In this document: positions 35,762-46,700 of the stretch, piece by piece
Layout: each line of letters starts with the position of its first letter
How positions within the stretch are numbered: position 1 is the first letter of the stretch
Assembly: GCF_020740795.1 (NCBI RefSeq)
Contig: NC_067312.1
Location: 55,261,905 to 55,325,904, forward strand
Direction: 5' to 3'
Length of the DNA: 64,000 bases
Source of the DNA: Apus apus
Lineage: Eukaryota; Chordata; Aves; Apodiformes; Apodidae
Translations under genes and position numbers: made by a program
The notes under the pieces: generated by a model
Seen by the model: only the letters and a program-made list of their open reading frames with translations
Told to the model about the DNA's origin: nothing
Database searches by the model: none

Positions 35762-37237
35762 AGGTTGGCAGTGATAAAATTGTTGCAAGGAGCCTAAGGG
35801 CAATAAAAAGAGACTTCAGGGATCTGGGATGGCTGGTTAGAAGGTCTGGAGCGCAAGTAGTGTTTGCCTCCATCCCTGTTGCAAGAAAGGATGAAGAGAT
35901 AAATGGGAGGATTCTGCAGATCAATGTATGGCTACACAACTGATGCCATAGGCAGGGCTTTGGGTTTTTTGATCACGGGCTGCTATATGAGACACCTGGC
36001 CTGCTGGTGGCAGGCGGGATGCACCTGTCCCAGGGGTCAAAAGGCTTCTGGGGCAGGAGTTAGCAGGGCTCATTGACAGGGCTTTAAACTAGATATGAAG
36101 GGGGAAGGGAGATAACTGGGCCTGTTAGGGACAAGCCCAAGAGAAACATGCCAGGGCTTGAAGGATGATGGACTAGGGAAGATTCTCACTCTGTTGTTTC
36201 ATTTGAGAGAAAGGATCGATGTTTAGAAATCATGGAAGCACCTGAGAAGGGTCTGGTAGGAAATGGGGCCCACAGTGGAAAAAAGTGTTTTGGGATCCTT
36301 AGCTCATCTGAAGTGCATCTAGACCAATGCATGTAGCACGAGCAACAAATGAGGAGCTTGAGGCCATGATACACCAGGAAAACTATGACATAGTGGTTGT
36401 CACAGAAATGTGGTGGGATGCATCACAGACTGGAGTGCTACAATCAATGTCTACAAGCTCTTCAGGAGGGATAGAAAGGGAAGGAGGGAGGTGGAGTGGC
36501 CCTGTATGTTAGAGAATGCTATGAGAGCTTGGAAATCAGGTATAGTCATGATGAGGTTGAGAGTGTTTGGATTAGGTTAAGGGCCAGTAAAGCTGATATT
36601 GCTGTGGGAGTCTGCTGCAGACCTCCCAACCAAAGCAGTGAGGTGGATGAAACTTTCTATAAGCAGTTGGGAGAAATCTCACAGTCACTTGTTGTTGTTC
36701 TTGTGGGAGACTTTAATCTCCCAGACATCTCCTGGGAATACAACACAGCAGAGAGGGAACATTCCAAGAGGTTCCTGGAATGTGTGGAAAAAAACTTCCT
36801 CACACAGCTGATAAGTGAGCTGACCGGGGGGGGGGTGACCTCCTGGACCTGCTTCTGGTGAACACGGAAAATCTTGTGGGGTAAGTAATGGTTGGAGGCC
36901 ATCTAGGGCACAGTGATTATGAGATGACTGAGTTTTTGATCGTTGGAGAAACAAGGAGAGAGGTTAGTAAAACTGCCACCTTAGACTTCTGGAGGGCAAA
37001 CATTGACCTGCTCAGAAGACTGATTGACAAAGTCCCTTGGGAGGCTGCCTTGAAAGATAAAGGAGTCCAGAAAGGCTGGACATACTTCAAGAAAGAAGTC
37101 TTAGAGGTACAGGAGCTGCTGTCCCTATGTGCCAAAAACCCAGTAGTGAGGTAGGAGACCAGCCTGGCTAAACAGGGACCTTTGGCTGGACCCTAAGAAC
37201 AAAAAGAGAGTCTATGACCTTTGGAAGAGGGGACAGG

Positions 37238-37245
37238 TCACTCAT
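37238..37245. repeat. Target-site duplication, left copy
   Basis: TCACTCAT lies just before the 3' tail of the nested minus-strand CR1. The same 8 bases recur at 38306-38313, where the host CR1 resumes. Confidence 0.8.
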
Positions 37246-38305
37246 CATAGAATCATAGAATCTTAGGGGTTGGAAGGGACCTCAAAGATCATCTAGTTCA
37301 ACCCCCCCTGCTAGAGCAGGGTCACCTAGAGCACATCACACAAGAACGCATCCAGGTGGGTTTTGAATGTCTCCAGTGAAGGAGACTCCACAACCTCCCT
37401 GGGCAGCCTGTTCCAGTGCTCTGTCACTCTCACAGTAAAAAAATTTTTTCGCATATTCACCTTGAACCTCCTATGCTCCAATTTCCACCCATTACCCCTT
37501 GTCCTATCACTGGTCATCACTGAGAAAAGCCTAATTCCATCTCCCTGCCACTGACCCTTTACGTATTTGTAAACATTAATGAGGTCACCCCTCAGTCTCC
37601 TTTTCTCCAAGCTAAAGAGACCCAGCTCCCTCAGCCTCTCCTCATAAGGGAGATGTTCTACTCCCTTAATCATCTTTGTGGCTCTGCGCTGCTGGACTCT
37701 CTCAAGCAGATCCCTGTCCTTCTTGAACTGAGGGGCCCAGAACTGGACACAATACTCCAGATGCGGCCTCACCAATGCAGAATAAAGAGGTAGGAGAACC
37801 TCTCTTGACCTACTAACCACACCCTTTCTAATGCACCCCAGGATGCCGTTGGCCTTCTTGGCCACAAGGGCACATTGCTGGCTCATGGTCATCCTCCTGT
37901 CTACCAGGATTCCCAGGTCCCTTTCTCCTACACTGCTCTCCAGCAGGTCAGCCCCCAACCTGTACTGGTGCATGGTGTTTTTCTTCCCCAAATGCAGAAC
38001 TCTACACTTGCCCTTGTTGAACTTCATCATGTTTCTCCCCGCCCAACTCTCCAGCCTGTCTAAGTCCAGCACATCCTTCTGGTGTGTCAGCCACTCCTCC
38101 CAGCTTAGTGTCATCAGCAAACTTGCTGAGGGTACATTCTATACCCTCATCCAGGTCGTTGATGAAGATGTTGAACAACACCGGTCCCAGTACCGACCCC
38201 TGAGGGACTCCACTGGTCACACACCTCCAACCAGATTCTGCCCCATTGACTACAACTCTCTGACTTCTTCCTTTCAACCAGTTCTTGATCCATCTCACTA
38301 CCTGA
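37246..38305 (-). mobile_element. Nested CR1 LINE inserted in the long CR1
   Basis: On the minus strand the element starts, 5'-truncated, in the RT palm ([27 protein letters not shown], then FADDTKLGG near 38110). It continues through a 264-codon open C-terminal part (38120-37326) and ends with CCTAAGATTCTATGATTCTATG next to the target duplication. A frameshift separates the palm from the C-terminal part. It is flanked by TCACTCAT on both sides. It is of the same subfamily as the pieces at 13574 and 53684. The long undisturbed open part and exact duplication suggest it is younger than its host. Confidence 0.93.
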
Positions 38306-38313
38306 TCACTCAT
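38306..38313. repeat. Target-site duplication, right copy
   Basis: The second copy of TCACTCAT. It is followed directly by sequence that continues the host CR1 (GAAGTCTGTAAAG). Confidence 0.8.
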
Positions 38314-40292
38314 GAAGTCTGTAAAGATGAAGTGAACCTATGCAGAGCAAAAATTAGGAGAGCCAAAGCACAGCTAGAGCTCAAACTAGCTACAGCTGTT
38401 AGGGATAACAAAAACTGCTTCTTGCAAAAGGAGGATTAGGGAAAATCTCCATCCTTTATTGGATGCAAAGGGAATCTTAATAAAAAAGGGTGAGAAAAAA
38501 GCTGAGGTGCTCAACACCTGCTTTGCCTCAGTCTTTAGCAGTGGAACTAGCTGTTCCATGGATATACAGCCACATGAGCTAGGAGACAGGGAGGGGATGC
38601 AGAATGAGGTCATCACAATGAAAGAGGAAGTGGTCAGAGACCTACTGCACCACTTAGACACACACATGTCTATGGGACCGGATGGGTCACATCCAAGGGT
38701 GCTGAAAGAGTTGGCAGATGTGATCACCAGGCCACATTCCATTATTTACCTGAAGTCCTGGCTAACAGGGGAGGTCCCAATGAATTGGAGGGTAGCAAAT
38801 GTAAAACCCATCTATAAGAAAGGCAGAAAGGAGGATCCGGGAAACTACAGACCTGTCAGTCTGACCTCAGTACCAGGGAAGGTCATGGAGCAGATCATCT
38901 TGAGTGTCGTTAGAAGATATATAGAGGATAACCAGGGGATCAGGCCCAGTCAGCATGGATTTATGAAAGGCAGGTCCTGCCTGACAAACCAGATCTCCTT
39001 CTATGGCCTGATGACCCAACTATTGGACAAGGGAAAGGCTGTGGATATTGTCTACCTGGACCTCCAAAAAGCATTTGACACAGTTCCCCATAGAACTCTC
39101 ATAAAAAAGCTGGCTGCTCATGGCCTGGATGAGCACACCATCTGTTGGATCAAGCACTGGCTGGACAGTTGGGCCCAAAGAGTGGTGGTCAATGGAGTCA
39201 AATCCAGCTGGTGGCCAGTCACAAGTGGTGTTCCTCAGGGCTCAGTGTTGGGACCATTTCTGTTTAACATCTTTATTGATGATCTTGATAAGGACATAGA
39301 GTATATTATCAGTAAATTTGCAGATGACACCAAGCTAGGCGGGAGTGTTGATCTGCATGAGGACAGGGAGGCTTTACAGAGAGACTTGGATAGATTGGAT
39401 AGTTGGGCTGATGTTAATGGTCTGGGCTTCAACAAGGCCAAGTGCTGGGTCCTGCACTTGGGCCACAACAACCCCAGGCAATGCTCCAGGCTTGGGGAAG
39501 TGTGGCTGGAAAGTGTCTGGCAGAAAAAGACTTAGGGGTTGTAATTGACAAGTGGCTGAATATGAGCCAGCAGTGTGCCCAGGTGGCCAAGAAAGCCAAT
39601 GGCACCCTGGCTTGTCTTAGAAATAGTGTGATGAGCAAAAGCAGAGAGGTGAGTGTCCCCCTGTCCTCAGCAGTGGTGAGGCCATACCTGGAGTGTTGTG
39701 TCCAGTTTTGGGCACCTCAATTCGAGAGAGATCTCGAGGTGCTGGAGCGAGTACAGAGGAGGGCAACAAAGCTGGTGAAGGGCCTAGAGAATAAATCTTA
39801 TGGAGCATGCTTGAAGGAGCTGGGAATGTTTAGTTTGAAGAAGAGGAGGCTGAGGTGATCCCAAGGGTCTTTTCCAACCTGAATAGTTCTATGATTCTAT
39901 GATATTAGATGTGCTTTTTGTCTCATTACACTGTCAAGTTGACACTGGCATTTGGATGACTCAAGAATAGGAGAAGTCTGATTTCCATAAATACCCTGAT
40001 TTATTACATTGGAGTGAGCTGTTTTGATCTTTTTTTCATTAAGGTGTTGTTTTTGCTGTTTTTTTTCAAGTGTCTCAACATCACTTGTGAAGTTATGTGT
40101 ACATATTCTCTCCCTTTGTGAGCTTTTTAGGCTCACTTTGGACCTTCAGATGCTGCTAAAGGCAGACAAAGCAAGCCATTGTAGTGCAATTTTTCTGTGT
40201 GATGGCTAGAAACCAAGCAGGCCATAGCTTCTACACATCAGTTTATCAGAAAAAAAATTCATCATGGCTCCTGAAAGGGAGTGCCTGGAATG

Positions 40293-40342
40293 AAAAAAAA
40301 AAAAAGTTGTTTCACTTTTTTTTTTTTTTTTTTTTTTTTTTT
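40293..40342. repeat. A13 and T27 homopolymer pair
   Basis: A run of 13 A (40293-40305) and a run of 27 T (40316-40342) are separated by 10 bases and could pair as a hairpin. No coding or retrocopy sequence is attached. Confidence 0.8.
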
Positions 40343-41310
40343 GCCATGGTATTAACTCTTTGATATAGGTTTTATCATATCCAAATTCAGGCTTCTAAAT
40401 GGAAATCACTAGTGCTATACTATAAGTGAGTAACTTTCTTACCTTTTCCATGCCTACATTAAAGCATCCTGAACAGTATGGAAGTTTTACCTTCATTGTG
40501 AGTTAACTTAAACTCTTTTGAGTGCATTGTCACAGAAGAACAACCTATTAATAAAAAAGTCTCCATAAAGCTTTATTCGGAAACACATTTTTACAAAATC
40601 TGGATTCCTGACAAACTTAGTGTAACATCTGTTGCAAATTACAATGCAGGAATATAATTATCTTTGGTGCTTTTAATTCTTCTAGTTGTGAAAACAGAGT
40701 GCTTCTCTGATGTGATGGTTCTGTTGTTGTTTGCACTCTCTTCAGCGTGTTTTGCTTGTGGTTAAACAAGATGGAACAAATGGAACTGGCATTTTCCTCT
40801 TCCAAATTTTGGATGAGGAAGCTGGATTACAAATTGAAGGGAATGGTGATGAAAGGGATGATAGAACTAATTATATTACTTATAATATTTGCACAAGCAT
40901 AAACAAGAACAGAAAATGCTCAGTTTTCCACATTGCTGGATGATATTGTCTTGTATGTATTACACTGTAAACACTCAGAAAAGCAATATGCAATAGCTTC
41001 AATAATTTATGTTCACTGCTTCATTTTTTGAAGGAGAAGGCTTAATCTAGGGTTTGAATCAGGCTCACATTTTACAGAGTGTGAACAAAATAATTTAAAG
41101 CACTATTCTGCTTCATAATAAGTAGAATGTATGGTCTCCTGGACATTTTATTTATCTCTTAATCATCTCTTAATTTGGGTCATTTACAAGTAACATTAAA
41201 ACACTTTATGACAGATGGCTCTGAAGTTCTTGGAATTTTACAGTTTGCCCTCTACATTTCACCAGAAATAAAGATTCAGAGATCATCAGTTTTCCACCTA
41301 TTCCGTTACT

Positions 41311-41325
41311 ATTCCCCCATATATG

Positions 41326-41364
<39 letters not shown>

Positions 41365-41380
41365 TCCCCCATGTGTTCAT
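41311..41380. repeat. (AT)14 microsatellite between a short duplication
   Basis: The tract at 41329-41356 is pure AT. It is flanked by two near-identical segments, ATTCCCCCATATATGTTCAT on the left and ATTCCCCCATGTGTTCAT on the right, so the whole unit looks locally duplicated. Confidence 0.8.
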
Positions 41381-42429
41381 ATACTGGTGGGAAACGATTG
41401 AAAGTATTTGTTCAAATAATGCTATCAGTAAGTCTCTGAACACAAGCAAGGATTAGAGCTATGAGTAGTTTTATCATCACTTTCTAAATTAGAAGTTTTA
41501 TAATTAGCACAAACTAAAGATGGAGGCAAAAAAGAATGCATTTGGTATAACCTGGTGGATTCAGCAGTGCTGTCTGACTTCTTTGCTGCAGCTGAATTTA
41601 AATGGTTTGTCTCTCAGTTGAGTATTCTCAGAGTTTCAACCTGCATTTGAGTGAATCTGAGATTTTTCCGAAGTCTACCTCCCACATTTTAAATTATTTC
41701 TTACAAGTTGAAGATATTCACCAGAATATGCAAAAACTCGACAAGGTTCACAGAAACACAGAGCAAAAAGACAATGCTGTCTTCAAAAGAGATTATTGCC
41801 CTCTCTAAGGAATGTTGCCTGGAGTAACTTTAATTTTTATTATTTAAATAAAATGTACAGCTAAAATTCAGAGACAAATTCACCTTTTCCTTTTGTTATT
41901 TTGTGGGAAGTATTTCCACTTTGCAAACAACTTTGCTATCAGGTAAGGCCACTCTGAAAAAGTCAAGAAAAAAACCAAAACACTTGTATATAATAGTTAC
42001 AAACCCATGTTTTTATATCTGCCAAGTTTTGCCTTTCACATTGAAATCATGTGAAACTACACATTTCTTACAGTGCCACTCTTCAGAAAGACACTCTCAG
42101 AGGAATATTTTAGACAAGAGGAGTGAAATGCTACGTACATGGGTTCTCTACCACTATCCTCTCTTGAAAGGTTTGTTTTAACAGGTTTCCAAGAATTTGT
42201 TTTCATCTCTCTGGACTTGTACAGAATAAAATATTTCAACCCAAAAATCTTCAATTGAGCACCTGGTCATGGAATTCTCCCAAGTTTTAATCACAGTACA
42301 AGGGCAGTAGTAAGGGGTTTCTGTCACTATTGACAAGGAACTTTGCCATGGTGTTATCAACATACAGTTAATTTTTGTAAATCCGTCCTTCGCCCTCTTA
42401 GCAGAGTAATTCTGTACTCTGCTTACTAA

Positions 42430-42545
42430 TCATAGAATCACAGGGTTGGAAAGGACCTCTGAAGATCATCAAGTTCAACCCCGCTGCTGCTGCAGGAACA
42501 CCTAGTGCAGATCACGTAAGAATGTGTCTAGACAGGTGGACATGG
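42430..42545 (-). mobile_element. CR1 LINE 3' tip
   Basis: The sequence TCATAGAATCACAGGGTTGG, GAAAGGACCTCTGAAGATCA, CAAGTTCAACCCC and GTGCAGATCACGTAAGAATG is a typical minus-strand CR1 3' end. The limit near 42545 is approximate. It lies 220 bases before an LTR. Confidence 0.88.
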
Positions 42546-42768
42546 GCATCCTGTAGCTCTTCAAACCTGGGGCACTGTTGGTGGCCAGCACAGCCCTGTC
42601 CCTCTCTGCAGATGGAGGGGCATCCTCCTCTGTGCCCCCACCCCCAACCAGTTTTCTCTGCAGATCAACTCTTGACCTCTGCAAGACTTCAGCTGTCTGT
42701 GATATACACTTGAAGCAGGTTTAGATGCCCCTTAAAGGCTTCATATTTTGCAGATCCTTGCAAGTATC

Positions 42769-43743
42769 TGTCATGGTTTGGCCCTAAAATGATAACAAAG
42801 AACCAGCCAAGTGGCCACTCACTCAGCTCCCCCTCCCGACACACACTGGGATGACGAGCACAAAGGCCAGCTGAAAGCTCATGGGTTGAGACAAGGACAA
42901 GGAGAGTTCTTCATTGATTAAGGTCACAGGCAAAACAGACTCAACTTAGGGAAAAGTAATAATTTAATTTAACACTAATTGAATGCCCACAGGACACAGA
43001 CAATACAAAGAGCATTGCTTACAAATATTATCCCCTCACTTCTTTCCTGGGCTCAAATCATCTTGTTCCTGGTTTCTCTCCCTCCTTCCCCCCAGCAGCA
43101 CAGGGGGACAGGGGATGGGGTTTAGAGTCAGTTCACAGGCTGGTGGTTCTTTATCCGCCATCCTCCTCACAATGAAGGATTCCTTACAGTCCTTCCCTGC
43201 TTCCTCACAGGGTCCCTCCCATGGGAGAGAGTCCTCCATGAACCAATCCAACATGAGTCCTTCCCACAAGGTCAGGAGCTGCTCCAGCCTGGGCTTCCCA
43301 CAGAGTCACGGGCTGCTTCAGGAACAGTCACCTCTCCTGGCATGGGGTTCTCCATGGCTGCAGGTCCAAGTACACAGGATGCAGGTCCACATCTGCCCCC
43401 CATGGCACCATCAGGGAATGTTCCACTGTGCTCCTCCATGAGTGCAGGGTGACAGTCTGCAGAGGAACTTCTGCTTGGGCACCTTCTTCCTCTCTTCCTC
43501 ATCAGCTTTGGTATATTCACTGGCACTGCAATCACCTCTCCAGCACAGCGCTTCCTGTCTTTCTCTTTCTGGTCTCAGGTCTTATGTCCATTTTTCCATC
43601 TGTTAATCACATAGGCACATCTCTTATCTCTGTTCATTTGGCCCTGGCTACCTGAGCCTGGGAAGCTTTTAGTAGGTTCTTACAGGAGCCACCCCTGGAG
43701 CCCCTCCCCCACTACCTAGAGGTGCAACAAACCAACCAGCACA
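42769..43743 (-). mobile_element. Solo LTR, avian ERVL-like family
   Basis: The unit is 975 bases with TGTCATGG at the left edge and CCAGCACA at the right, so TG...CA ends. The flanks are GTATC (42764-42768) and CTATC (43744-43748), a 5-bp duplication with one mismatch, which is the length typical of ERVL. Internal boxes match those at 9726-10480 (GAAAGCTCATGGGTTGAGA; CCCCAGCAGCACAGGGGGAC; CATGGCTGCAG-type boxes). From family memory, transcription would run on the minus strand. No viral gene is seen on either side, so this is a solo LTR. Confidence 0.7.
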
Positions 43744-46700
43744 CTATCTCAAAGGAGCTCAAGATGAGCACATTGATAATGACTGGAAACCTCCCCAGAA
43801 TGGCTGGTCATTGCCTGAAGGGCAGCAAGGGACACAGTGTGCTTGATTTTAAATGTGAAACTCCTTTCTGTTTGCTAAGGTTAAGAATGTTTATGTTTTT
43901 GTCACATTTATTTTACAGTGCATAGTATTCACATACTGATATTTTATTATTCCTAAAGAAGTAGATTTTCTTATACTCTGACTGATAACCATGGCCAGGT
44001 TCTCAAACAGCTGACCGGCACATTTGAAAAAAGGAATTAGCCATTGTCTCCCTGCTGTGAATTTTCAGTGTGGCCATCTGGGCTTTCTGAAATATGCTTT
44101 AAGTCTGTCCTACTGGTCACGTTTGGTCTCTTGTCTCAATTTTCTCGTTACTTAGTACTTATATAGGGTTTCAAATGTCAGTTGGTCAAATCCAGTGTCC
44201 TGCTGCACTTGGGGGCAATATAAAGTACAAAAGTGCTTTAACCTCAAAATAACACATATGTTCTCTAAGCACCCTATTAAAATAAAATGAGTTCTCTATT
44301 TTTATTTACCTGGCAGCCCAAGCCATCAGTATCCAACATTATTTGCAGTGCTGTAGCATCTTCAAAAACATCCTAGTGAGTGAATCTTGTTTCGGTGCTA
44401 TCATAGTGTTTATGAAAGAAAAACTAAAAGACAAAATCGCTTGAAAACTGATTCAGATTTCACTGTCCACAAAATACTTCCAAGAGACAGACTTGGATCT
44501 TGTCCAGGAGCACCATCGGGGTGCAAATCTCCAGCACTGTTGAGTCTAAACTAGTATCTTGCATGGACAGTTATCCTACTATGGATTTCTCTTAACCAGA
44601 AGAAGGAAAGAACAGTTTCAAGAAGCATCAGTATCAAAGTCCACACCGATATATTGATAAGCGGGAATAAAAAACGAAGGAGAGCAGTTGCATATACTAT
44701 GCTTGTATAAAATCTGTCCAGAGCACATTTCAATGACCTTGAAAGTACTAACTGCCCACTAGCAACATATTAGCTGTAGTTGTCTTAGTGTTTAAAGCCC
44801 TCACCTTAAGAAATGTTTCATACCTACAATGCCAGTAAGTGAAGCAGTTCTCCAGCGTATCTTGAATTATGTTCCAGGAAATTAGTCTTCTACTGTTAGG
44901 GGTGAGGAACCCAAATCAATCAGAACTTTGATGTCCTGCACTTGCACTTGCACTCAGGTAAACATGATTAAAAAATGATAAGACAAGCAGAATTAACTTT
45001 CATTTGGAAAACCTCCCCATGATTTCCCCCATAAAAAAGATAAGATGAAATATATATTAGCATGCTTTTTTCATGGACATAAATACATATTTAAGTGAGA
45101 GGACAGTAACAGCAAATTGGAAAGGTCATTTGCAGTGAAAAACCTGTGAGAAATAAATGTGGGGGTAAAAGATAGAGACAGAGGAGAATGTCTTATTCTG
45201 TAGTGCTGAATTATAAATTGCAGCTCTTCACATTCATTTTCATGTACTGTTCAATATCATTCAAAACCTAAGATTTTTATTGCTGCTTCCTTTAAATAAC
45301 ACATATTTAGGCAAAAGAGACCCCAAGGTCTTTATGAGGTTGTAGGTAGTTAGATTCTAATGTTGGTTTCAATACCATGAAACTGAGATAATTCTATTAA
45401 TTCAGTTAGCTCCTGTATTCCAACATACTGTATGTGGGAACTTCCTTCTGCATGCCTATTTACAGCAGTGAGCCTGAAGAGGACTCTTTTCTGATATCTG
45501 ATGCCTTACAGGAGCTTTTTTTCCTTATTTTTCAGCTTTTACATCAAATTAAGTAAATGTAGCATAAAATAATGAAAAGCAATATTTGTATTAAGCTGTA
45601 GTTGCATTTATTGATTGATGCTAATACTCAGACGTAGTTCCTTTCAATTCGGGAAAGAGATGAAATAGAAACACCTTGTTGAGATCAATCTTTATTCTTT
45701 TGACAAAACCAAGAAAATTTCTTCAGTGTAGTATGAAAACTGGGCATCTGTGTTGGCCTCCAAAGGAATAGGAAGTTAATTCAGTGTCTTGGTTCTCTTA
45801 AAGATGTTTTTAGCCTGGGTTTAAAGTCCAGTCCTTAATTACACTTTTGCAAAGAGCTTTATTGAGCATTTGCACTCCTCACATGCAACATTGCATACTG
45901 AGGCACAACCTGTATATTTAACATAAAAAAGGATTAATATACATGTGCACAACAAGATGTCTTAGAATGAAGGGCCTCTGCACATCTCATCATGCTTTGC
46001 TACAAGTTCAAGGAGCATGGCTTGACTTCTGCAAAATAACAAATTAAAGTTGTGAACTTTCTTTCATCATCTAGGATCAGGAGACAGAGGAAGTAAGAGA
46101 AATAACAAGGCACTGGAGTCACCTGTATTCTGCATATACCCAGCACCTCTGGGAGTGGAAATCGTACACGAGCCCTAGGGGGAGCATAGGCTTTACTTTG
46201 TTGAACCTTTTATGTTCTGTACAGTTGGCCTTGCTCCCCTCCTAGAGCAAGAATCTGGTCTTCAGAATGACGTTTTCAGCCTTCTTAAAATTGTCCTTTC
46301 TTATGAGGTTTACAGAAGATATATAATAATTTGGTATCTGAAATCACTGCCTGTCTTACTGTCCAGTATTTTCTCACAGTTTCTGCCTGTATTATTATAA
46401 TCTGTGAAAGTGATTCAGGAGAAAGATCACTGTACACAAACACACCATTTATTACACTTGCCTCACTTCTGGCTACTTCCAGTGACAAGACTATGGTCAT
46501 ATATTCTCACTCAGAAGGGCAAAATTTTGGCAATGAGTTAGCCTAAGTTAGTGATGAGCCAATATCCTTTTGTGTGTGTGTGTGTGCTTGTACAGCAGCT
46601 ATCAAAATATCGATATGCTATGTGAAAGTAGTTCTCAGGCATTTGATTAGCAATCAGTGATATTTCAAATAACTGCTGGTGCACTGTTATCATAGAGGTA

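Larger units (their letters stand above)
35762..39903 (+). mobile_element. Long CR1 LINE with ORF1 and ORF2 remnants, interrupted
   Basis: This is the most complete CR1 here. From 35762 to about 36090 it encodes the end of ORF1, with an esterase-like (SGNH) signature: AQVVFASIPV, then a stop, FGFFDHG, and GMHLSQGSK with the Asp/His-type C-terminal box partly degraded. ORF2 endonuclease follows (NYDIVVVTEMWWD near 36390; VGDFNLPDISWEYN near 36705; then LGHSDYE). The RT appears at 38459-39535 with [41 protein letters not shown] and the catalytic FADDTKL (about 39320). Stops and frameshifts break it. It is split by another CR1 at 37246-38305. The 3' end has lost about 284 bases before the tail (AATAGTTCTATGATTCTATGAT). 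Confidence 0.92.
39904..42429. other. Gap, AT-rich, simple repeats only
   Basis: About 2.5 kb with no gene recognised. It holds an A13 / T27 pair at 40293-40342 and an (AT)14 microsatellite at 41329-41356. Confidence 0.4.

Noticed and set aside
36327..39858. Open frames for endonuclease and reverse transcriptase as host genes
   Set aside because: All are parts of CR1 elements, broken by stops, frameshifts and a nested insertion.
40293..40342. A-run and T-run as a processed retrocopy tail
   Set aside because: No coding-like or gene-derived sequence lies beside either homopolymer.
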